Assembly: GCA_900544715.1 (NCBI GenBank)
Contig: UQWL01000009.1
Location: 1-64,000, forward strand
Length of the DNA stretch: 64,000 nt
Reading direction: 5' to 3'
From: an uncultured Oscillospiraceae bacterium
GTDB taxonomy: Bacteria > Bacillota > Clostridia > Oscillospirales > Acutalibacteraceae
Position numbers and translations under genes: made by a program. This document shows positions 58,623-64,000 of this stretch, piece after piece. Positions within the stretch are counted from its first letter, which is position 1, and each line of letters opens with the position of its first letter. The notes beneath the pieces are model-generated. The model worked only from the letters and a program-made list of their open reading frames with translations. It had not been told where the DNA came from and did no database searches.

Positions 58623-58907
58623 TTAATCTTTATGCTTCCTGCGGAACAGCGCAAGGCCGCCAAACCCGCTGATAATCGCCATATAAAAGCCTAAATTATA
58701 GGGAAAGCCCGTGTTGTGCGCCTCATAAATCTGATAATCGCCGAAAAAGGAGAGCACCAGGGAAACCGGCGCAATCCAGCCGTGCCAAATGCCCGTGAAG
58801 AAGCCTGCGGCATCTGCGGAAGCCACCCTGTGCGGCACGCAGCCACCCAGCAAAAACAGCATGCAGAGCACCAGCAAAATGATTGCGGCCCATTGCCTTT
58901 TTTTCAT
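58623..58907 (-). CDS. Small membrane lipoprotein inside the arginine operon
   Basis: 94 residues: signal/lipobox LLGGC (Cys23), a short outside segment, then two hydrophobic segments (WIAPVSLVLSFF; LGFYMAIISGFGGLALF) and a basic tail RRKHKD. No catalytic motif. ATG 58907 follows GAAAGGATGG. It lies 26 nt before argJ and 47 nt after argC on the same strand, so it is transcribed with the arginine genes although its role is unknown. Confidence 0.75.
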   Translation of the reverse strand: MKKRQWAAIILLVLCMLFLLGGCVPHRVASADAAGFFTGIWHGWIAPVSLVLSFFGDYQIYEAHNTGFPYNLGFYMAIISGFGGLALFRRKHKD

Positions 58908-58954
58908 GGCAGTTTCCATCCTTTCCGAAGCGGCAGCGCGCAAGCCCGCCTCAT

Positions 58955-59989
58955 TTAAAAGCAGGTGGGGATCATATGGAGCCCCGTATCCTCCGGCAAG
59001 CCAAACAGCAGGTTCATATTCTGCACCGCCTGCCCGGCCGCGCCCTTGACCATATTATCAAGAGCGGAAACGACGATGAGCGTTCCCGTTCTACTGTCGA
59101 TATGCAGCGAGATATCACAGTAATTGCTGCACCGCACATTGCGCAGGTTTGCGGTTTTCCCCGCTTCCAGCACGCGGACAAACCGCTCCGTATGATAAGC
59201 CTTTTGATAAGCGTCGCGCAGCTGCGCTTCCGTCACGCTCTCCTTCAGGCGCGCATACATTGTGGAGATGATCCCCCGGTTGAGCGGCAGCAGGTGCGGC
59301 ACAAATACAACCTTCAGCTTTTCGCCGGCCACGGTGGAGAGCGTTTGCTCGATCTCCGGCGTGTGGCGGTGCGCCGCAATTTTATAAGGGGAGAACGCCT
59401 CGTTGCAGTTGGGGAAATGCGCCGTCTCGCTGGGGGACCGGCCGGAGCCCGTCACGCCGGATTTTGAATCGATCACAATCCCCTGCGGCTCAATCAAACC
59501 CTCCCGCAACGCGGGCGCGAGCCCCAGCGCAGCGCTCGTAGGGTAACAGCCGGGGTTTGCAAGGATGCGGGCCTTTTGAATTTCCGCCCGGAACAGCTCC
59601 GGCAGCGCATAAACCGCTTGGCTATGCAGCTCTTGATGTGTATAGTGCCCGCCGTACCACTGCTCGTAATCCGATTCTTCCATCAGCCGGAAATCCGCGC
59701 CGAGGTCGATAAAGGCCACGTTTTTCTCCACGCACTGCGCGGCAAACTCCTGAGAAATGCCGTGCTGGACACAGGCAAACACCACTTCGCTTTTGTCAAT
59801 TGCCTCCTGCGCGGAGCAGCAAGCCAAGTCGCACAGGCCATAGAGGGCGGGGTAAACTTCGCTGACAGCCTTCCCCTCAAAACTGACGGAGCTGACGGCC
59901 GCAAGCTCTGCCTGCGGGTGGTTTAACAAAATCCGGATCAGCTCAACGCCCGCATAGCCGGTGGCGCCGATGATACCTACTTTTATCAT
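58955..59989 (-). CDS. argC: N-acetyl-gamma-glutamyl-phosphate reductase
   Basis: 344 residues; NADPH motif IGATGYAGVELIRIL and catalytic Cys in LANPGCYPTSAAL. It reduces N-acetylglutamyl phosphate to the semialdehyde. ATG 59989 is 5 nt after AAGGAGAC. Follows argH by 14 nt. Confidence 0.96.
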   Translation of the reverse strand: MIKVGIIGATGYAGVELIRILLNHPQAELAAVSSVSFEGKAVSEVYPALYGLCDLACCSAQEAIDKSEVVFACVQHGISQEFAAQCVEKNVAFIDLGADFRLMEESDYEQWYGGHYTHQELHSQAVYALPELFRAEIQKARILANPGCYPTSAALGLAPALREGLIEPQGIVIDSKSGVTGSGRSPSETAHFPNCNEAFSPYKIAAHRHTPEIEQTLSTVAGEKLKVVFVPHLLPLNRGIISTMYARLKESVTEAQLRDAYQKAYHTERFVRVLEAGKTANLRNVRCSNYCDISLHIDSRTGTLIVVSALDNMVKGAAGQAVQNMNLLFGLPEDTGLHMIPTCF

Positions 59990-60003
59990 AAATAGTCTCC
60001 TTT

Positions 60004-61383
60004 TTATTCGCCTTTCTGAATCAAAGCCCTCACGCGCTGTGCCTGCGCACGCACATTGTCCGGTGCCGGGCCGCCCAGCGGCGTGCGGTCGGACACGCAT
60101 TTTTCCAGGGAAATCGCCTCATACACGCCTTCGTCGAAGAGCTCACACACTTCTCTGTAGGCTTCCAGTGGCAGCGTTTCCAACGTCAGCCTCTCGCGGA
60201 TGCAGCGGGCGACCAGTTCGCCCGTCGCCTTATAGGCATCGCGGAAGGGAAGCCCCTTGCCAACCAGGAAGTCCGCGCAGTCCGTCGCGTTGATAAAGCC
60301 ACCGGCGGCCGCCTTACGCATGTTCTGTGGTAGCACGGCCATCGTATCGATCATGGGGACAAACGCGGTCAGGCAGAGCTTTACCGTATCAAACGCGTCA
60401 AAGATCGCATCCTTATCCTCCTGCATATCCTTGTTGTAGGCAAGCGGCAGGCTCTTCATCACCGCAAGCAGTGTCATCACATCGCCGAACACACGGCCGG
60501 ATTTGCCGCGCACCAGCTCGGCGATATCCGGGTTTTTCTTCTGCGGCATGATGCTGGAGCCGGTGGAAAAAGCATCGTCCAGCTCAATGAACTTGAACTC
60601 CCAGGAGCACCACATCACAATTTCCTCGGAAAAACGGGAGAGGTGCATCATCAAAATGGCCAGCGCTGAGGCGAGCTCAATGCAGTAATCCCGATCGGAT
60701 ACGCCGTCCAGCGAATTTTGCGAAACGGCGGAAAACCCAAGCAGGGCAGCGGACTGCTCCCGATTGATCGGGTAAGTGGTGCCAGCCAGGGCGCCGGAAC
60801 CAAGCGGACAGACATCCATGCGCGTTTTCGCATCCGCAATCCGGCCAAGATCGCGCTGGAACATCTCCGCATAGGCCATCAAATGGTGGCCAAAAGTGAT
60901 CGGCTGGGCACGCTGCAGGTGCGTATAGCCCGGCATGACTGTGGCCGCGTGCTCCTCCGCCTTTTTGCAAAGCACGAGCACGAGCTCCTTCACCTGCGCG
61001 GAAACCGCATCGCATTCATCGCGCAGATAAAGCCTGAGGTCGAGCGCAACCTGGTCATTCCTGCTGCGGGCGGTATGAAGGCGCTTGCCCGCATCGCCAA
61101 TGCGCGCGGTGAGCTCCGCCTCCACAAAGGTGTGGATATCCTCCGCATCGGGATCAATCGCCAGCTTCCCGCTTTGAAGATCCGCAAGGATGCCCTGCAA
61201 CCCGCCAAGAATTTCATCCCGATCCTTCTCGCCGATGATCCCGCAGGCGCAGAGCATTGTGGCGTGCGCCATGCTCCCTTGCAGATCCTGCTCATACATC
61301 CGGCTGTCGAAGGAGATGGAGGAATTGAAATCGTTTGTTTTTTGATCGGCCTCCTTGGAGAAGCGGCCCGTCCACAGTTTCAT
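60004..61383 (-). CDS. argH: Argininosuccinate lyase
   Basis: 459 residues, fumarase/aspartase superfamily. The start MKLWTGRFSKEAD, SRNDQVALDLRLYL, HLQRAQPITFGHHLMAY and the signature GSSIMPQKKNPD are all ArgH-type. It splits argininosuccinate to arginine and fumarate. ATG 61383 is behind GAAAGGATGG. Confidence 0.96.
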   Translation of the reverse strand: MKLWTGRFSKEADQKTNDFNSSISFDSRMYEQDLQGSMAHATMLCACGIIGEKDRDEILGGLQGILADLQSGKLAIDPDAEDIHTFVEAELTARIGDAGKRLHTARSRNDQVALDLRLYLRDECDAVSAQVKELVLVLCKKAEEHAATVMPGYTHLQRAQPITFGHHLMAYAEMFQRDLGRIADAKTRMDVCPLGSGALAGTTYPINREQSAALLGFSAVSQNSLDGVSDRDYCIELASALAILMMHLSRFSEEIVMWCSWEFKFIELDDAFSTGSSIMPQKKNPDIAELVRGKSGRVFGDVMTLLAVMKSLPLAYNKDMQEDKDAIFDAFDTVKLCLTAFVPMIDTMAVLPQNMRKAAAGGFINATDCADFLVGKGLPFRDAYKATGELVARCIRERLTLETLPLEAYREVCELFDEGVYEAISLEKCVSDRTPLGGPAPDNVRAQAQRVRALIQKGE

Positions 61384-61503
61384 GCTGCGCCATCCTTTCC
61401 CGATCCCGCCCGCCGGCAGAATCGCCATAAGGGCGCGCCGCAGAAAAAGCTCCTGCAATTGCCCGCCCCTATGATTTTACATCATTGATCTCTATCGAAT
61501 GCG

Positions 61504-62730
61504 TTATTTGCCCTCGCGCTCCGCGTCGAGAATTGCCTTCACTTTAATTGGAAGGCCGAAGAGGTTGATAAAGCCCTCGGAATCCTTTTGATTATATACG
61601 TCGTCCTCATCAAAGGTGGCGAACGCCTCGCTGTAAAGGGAATACGGGGAGGTAACGCCCGCGTTAATCATATTACCCTTGTAGAGCTTGAGCTTCACGT
61701 CGCCCGTGACCGTCTGCTGCGTGCTGTCTACAAATGCGTCGAGCGCCTCGCGCAGAGGGGTGAACCACTGGCCAAAATAGACAAGCTCCGCATATTTTTG
61801 CGCGACCAGCTCTTTATAATGCTGTGTATCACGGTCGAGCGTGATCGTCTCGAGCACCTCGTGCGCACGATACAGGATCGCTCCGCCCGGATTCTCATAA
61901 ACGCCGCGGGATTTCATGCCCACAAGCCTGTTTTCCACGATATCCGCAAGGCCGATACCGTTTGCGCCACCGATCTGATTGAGCGCCTCAATCATGCTTA
62001 CGCCGTCGAGCGTTTCGCCGTTGAGCATGGTGGGCACGCCCTTTTCAAAGTGAATCGTCACGTAGGTGGGCTGGTCGGGCGCCTGCTCCGGGGAGACGCA
62101 CATCTCCAAAAAGCCTGGCTTGTTATACTGCGGCTCGTTGGCCGGATTCTCCAGATCCAACCCCTCGTGGGAGAGATGCCAGAGGTTTTTATCCTTGGAA
62201 TAATTGGTTTCACGGTTGATTTTCAACGGAATATTGTGCGCTTCCGCATATTCGATCTCCTCTTCGCGGGATTTGAGATCCCAAATCCGCCAGGGGGCGA
62301 TAATCTTCATGCCCGGCGCAAATTTTTTAATGGCCAGCTCGAAACGCACCTGATCGTTGCCCTTACCCGTGCAGCCGTGGCAGATTGCATCCGCGCCCTC
62401 CGCCAAGGCGATTTCCACCAGCCTTTTGGCAATCAGGGGGCGGGCGAAGGAGGTGCCCAGCAAATAATCCTTCTCATAAACAGCGCCCGCCTTGAGCGTG
62501 GGGAAGATATAATCCTCAACAAACTCTTTCTTTAAATCTGCGACATAGAGCTTGGAAGCGCCGGTTTTTTTCGCTTTTTCCTCCAGGCCGTCGAGCTCGG
62601 TTCCCTGCCCCACGTCTCCGGATACGGCGATAACCTCACAGTTATCATAGTTTTCCTTCAGCCAAGGGATGATGATCGACGTATCCAGGCCTCCGGAATA
62701 TGCGAGCACTACTTTCTTAATATCACCCAT
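61504..62730 (-). CDS. argG: Argininosuccinate synthase
   Basis: 408 residues. PP-loop AYSGGLDTS for AMP formation, GCTGKGNDQVRFE, APWRIWDLKSREEEIEYA and AYGLG-type later segments. It joins citrulline and aspartate. GGAGG precedes the ATG. First gene of the operon argG-H-C-lipoprotein-J-B-D-F, behind an ArgR-type operator. Confidence 0.97.
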   Translation of the reverse strand: MGDIKKVVLAYSGGLDTSIIIPWLKENYDNCEVIAVSGDVGQGTELDGLEEKAKKTGASKLYVADLKKEFVEDYIFPTLKAGAVYEKDYLLGTSFARPLIAKRLVEIALAEGADAICHGCTGKGNDQVRFELAIKKFAPGMKIIAPWRIWDLKSREEEIEYAEAHNIPLKINRETNYSKDKNLWHLSHEGLDLENPANEPQYNKPGFLEMCVSPEQAPDQPTYVTIHFEKGVPTMLNGETLDGVSMIEALNQIGGANGIGLADIVENRLVGMKSRGVYENPGGAILYRAHEVLETITLDRDTQHYKELVAQKYAELVYFGQWFTPLREALDAFVDSTQQTVTGDVKLKLYKGNMINAGVTSPYSLYSEAFATFDEDDVYNQKDSEGFINLFGLPIKVKAILDAEREGK

Positions 62731-62764
62731 TTTGATTGCCTCCTAACGGATTTCTTTATTCAAG

Positions 62765-62815
62765 ATTATACACCTAATATTCATTTTTTCAAGAGATTTC
62801 TGCATAAATATTCGT
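62765..62815 (-). promoter_or_regulatory. Arginine operon promoter and ARG box
   Basis: Minus strand: -35 TTGAAA (62787-62792), 16-bp spacer, -10 TATAAT (62765-62770). CGAATATTTATGCA (62801-62814) differs from the AhrC/ArgR-type box TGAATAAAAATKCA mainly in its T-rich centre. A second half-like ATGAATATTA lies between -35 and -10. Repression by ArgR with arginine is inferred. Confidence 0.7.
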
Positions 62816-62945
62816 TTTATTTAGAGATTTGTGCGTTTTGCCAACTCTATTCCGCCCTGCGAATATTTTTTGGTGAAGAATCTACTCCCAACGGTTATTT
62901 CTCCCCCATTATACCGGCACGAAATGGAAAATTCAACTGATTCGC

Positions 62946-62974
62946 TTATCATTTCATCGAAAAGCGAGTATAAT
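62946..62974 (+). promoter_or_regulatory. Promoter of the flavin-reductase-like gene
   Basis: TTATCA (62946-62951), 17-bp spacer, TATAAT (62969-62974). The inverted repeat TCGCTT/AAGCGA (62942-62967) spans it and may be an operator. Confidence 0.55.
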
Positions 62975-63023
62975 AGAATGGAAAAATATCATCCCATTGA
63001 AAGAGAAAGAAGGTTGATTGCAA

Positions 63024-63530
63024 ATGCAATTTCAGGAAATTGACATCCGTGAGGTCAAAGAGAATGCCATCCAGCTCATCCGTGATGAATGGGCGCTCGT
63101 CACCGCAGGCAGTCGGGAAAAATGGAACACGATGACGGTCAGCTGGGGCGGGATTGGCGAGCTCTGGGGAAAAGATGTGGCAATGATTTTTATCCGCCCG
63201 CAGCGCTATACCTATGAATTTATTGAGCGGGAAAATTATTTTACCATGAGCTTTTTCGGGGGAGATTATAAAAAAGCGCTCTCCCTATGCGGCTCCAAAT
63301 CCGGCCGCGATATTGATAAGGCGAAGGAGTCCGGGCTGACGCCCTTTTTCCCCGGTTCGGCTGTTGCAATAGAAGAGGCAAAATTGGTGTTCATCTGCCG
63401 GAAGATCGCGTATCAGGATCTTGACCCCGCAGGGTTTCTTGACCCTTCGATTGATCCTTCCTGTTATCCGGCAAAGGATTACCACCGTATGTATGTTGGG
63501 GCAATTGAACGTGTACTTGTTCAAAAATAG
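63024..63530 (+). CDS. Flavin reductase-like FMN-binding protein
   Basis: 168 residues, split-barrel flavin-binding family (flavin reductase/flavoredoxin-like). The N-terminal WALVTAGSREKWNTMTVSWG is the typical FMN-binding segment, followed by FIRPQRYTYEFIERENYFTM and SFFGGDYKKALSLCGSKSGR. ATG 63024 follows AAGAAGG; TTG 63018 is possible. Reductant and partner unknown. Single-gene unit. Confidence 0.82.
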   Translation: MQFQEIDIREVKENAIQLIRDEWALVTAGSREKWNTMTVSWGGIGELWGKDVAMIFIRPQRYTYEFIERENYFTMSFFGGDYKKALSLCGSKSGRDIDKAKESGLTPFFPGSAVAIEEAKLVFICRKIAYQDLDPAGFLDPSIDPSCYPAKDYHRMYVGAIERVLVQK

Positions 63531-63622
63531 CAAATTGTCACAGCGCCTCTCCCCCCTGTGAAAATCACAATCCTTCCATCGCAGGGGAGAATCAATTGAT
63601 TATATAACCAAAATATCCTTTT

Positions 63623-63662
63623 TCAGGCTATATCGGCACTTTCGATATGGCCTGATTTTTTT
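63623..63662 (+). terminator. Terminator after the flavin-reductase-like gene
   Basis: TCAGGCTATATCG pairs with CGATATGGCCTGA (one G-T pair) around a 7-nt loop, followed by eight T. A further inverted repeat CTCCCC/GGGGAG lies at about 63548-63588. Confidence 0.8.
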
Positions 63663-63803
63663 ATTTCCCTCTTGATGTTGAAGATTATTCACAAACCTGT
63701 CTCAAATATGCCCGAAAATGCTATACTTTTATGGTAATTTGGAGCACAGAGGAGAAAATTTCCTTTTCTCATTTTAAAAGGCTTTCGAAAAGGGGGAGAA
63801 AAC

Positions 63804-64000
63804 ATGGTTACCACCAATATTGTAAGGAAGGTTGACCGGGTTGGTCGCGTATCCCTACCGCTATCTTTGCGGGAACGCCTCGGTTTTGCGAAACAGGATC
63901 CTTTGGAAATGTATGCGGAGGAAAACCGCATTATTGTGCAGCGGTATATCCCGGCCTGTTTCTTTTGCGGCAGCGGCGAGGGGCTAAAAACATTTCGCTC
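63804..64000 (+). CDS. AbrB-family regulator with CxxC extension (partial)
   Basis: The window cuts the gene after 65 codons. The N-terminal part (TNIVRKVDRVGRVSLPLSLR, ERLGFAKQDPLEMYAEE) is an AbrB/MazE swapped-hairpin DNA-binding domain. It is followed by PACFFCG, the first half of a probable zinc-binding CxxC pair. ATG 63804 is behind AGGGGGAG; a TATACT with extended TG at 63722-63727 is a possible promoter. Confidence 0.85.
   Translation, partial: MVTTNIVRKVDRVGRVSLPLSLRERLGFAKQDPLEMYAEENRIIVQRYIPACFFCGSGEGLKTFR

Noticed and set aside
1..64000. tRNA/rRNA genes, CRISPR arrays, IS elements and prophage
   Set aside because: Read for cloverleaf ends, regular repeat-spacer patterns, transposase or phage motifs; none was convincing.

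Overview
The window reads as chromosomal DNA of a spore-forming, moderately GC-rich Firmicute of class Clostridia, most like Oscillospirales (Ruminococcaceae sensu lato). The evidence is spoVT and ytvI, a LexA box of the Gram-positive type, consensus sigma-A promoters, many TTG/GTG starts behind strong Shine-Dalgarno (SD) sites, a pyruvate kinase with the C-terminal PEP-utiliser domain, and several clostridial families (YerB/DUF3048, DUF1934-argS, DUF951, AbrB with a CxxC extension). I see no rRNA, tRNA, CRISPR array, IS element or prophage. Family and product names come from motif recognition only; no search was run.

Layout. 0-6.3 kb: lexA, a candidate small RNA, pyk with a YfbR-like nucleotidase, and an XRE-cupin regulator paired with an AMP-forming acyl-CoA synthetase. 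6.3-13 kb: a divergent cluster, with a TetR regulator, FGGY sugar kinase and EEP phosphodiesterase/nuclease on the minus strand and a class III aminotransferase and two-domain class II aldolase on the plus strand. Matching operator-like sites lie in the shared intergenic region. It looks like a self-regulated catabolic module for an unknown (amino)sugar or polyol. 13-16.8 kb: a lipoprotein and a secreted propeller-like protein interrupted by an in-frame TAA. 16.8-26.4 kb (minus): sulfatase, HAD phosphatase, a RACo-type corrinoid-protein activator next to guaB, a dead methyltransferase gene, an EF-G paralogue and an S1-domain protein.

26.4-32.6 kb (plus): housekeeping genes prfA, Sua5/YwlC, coaE, a lytic transglycosylase and an M18 aminopeptidase, then yjdF behind a strongly structured leader that is probably a yjdF-type riboswitch. 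32.6-35.1 kb: gene-poor, partly AT-rich DNA with a small secreted protein and a membrane-anchored partner, probably acquired. 35.1-41.1 kb: two TrkA-type K+ regulators, a YfcE-like phosphoesterase, three uncharacterised small proteins, and a zinc ABC transporter behind a 7-1-7 Fur-family (Zur-like) operator. 41.3-51.5 kb: ddl, DUF1934-argS, an unlisted 55-residue gene, hom-lysC, ytvI, spoVT with a sigma-G-like promoter, an MTA/SAH nucleosidase and a Usp-like protein. 51.6-54 kb: a YerB lipoprotein and an AraC-type regulator.

54.3-62.8 kb (minus): a complete arginine operon argG-argH-argC-(small lipoprotein)-argJ-argB-argD-argF, with an ARG-box-like sequence at the promoter. The bifunctional-type ArgJ closes the acetyl cycle, so no argA or argE is needed. 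The window ends with a flavin-reductase-like gene and a truncated AbrB-type regulator. A roughly 110-130 bp intergenic repeat occurs at least three times (14.4, 23.0 and 52.9 kb).
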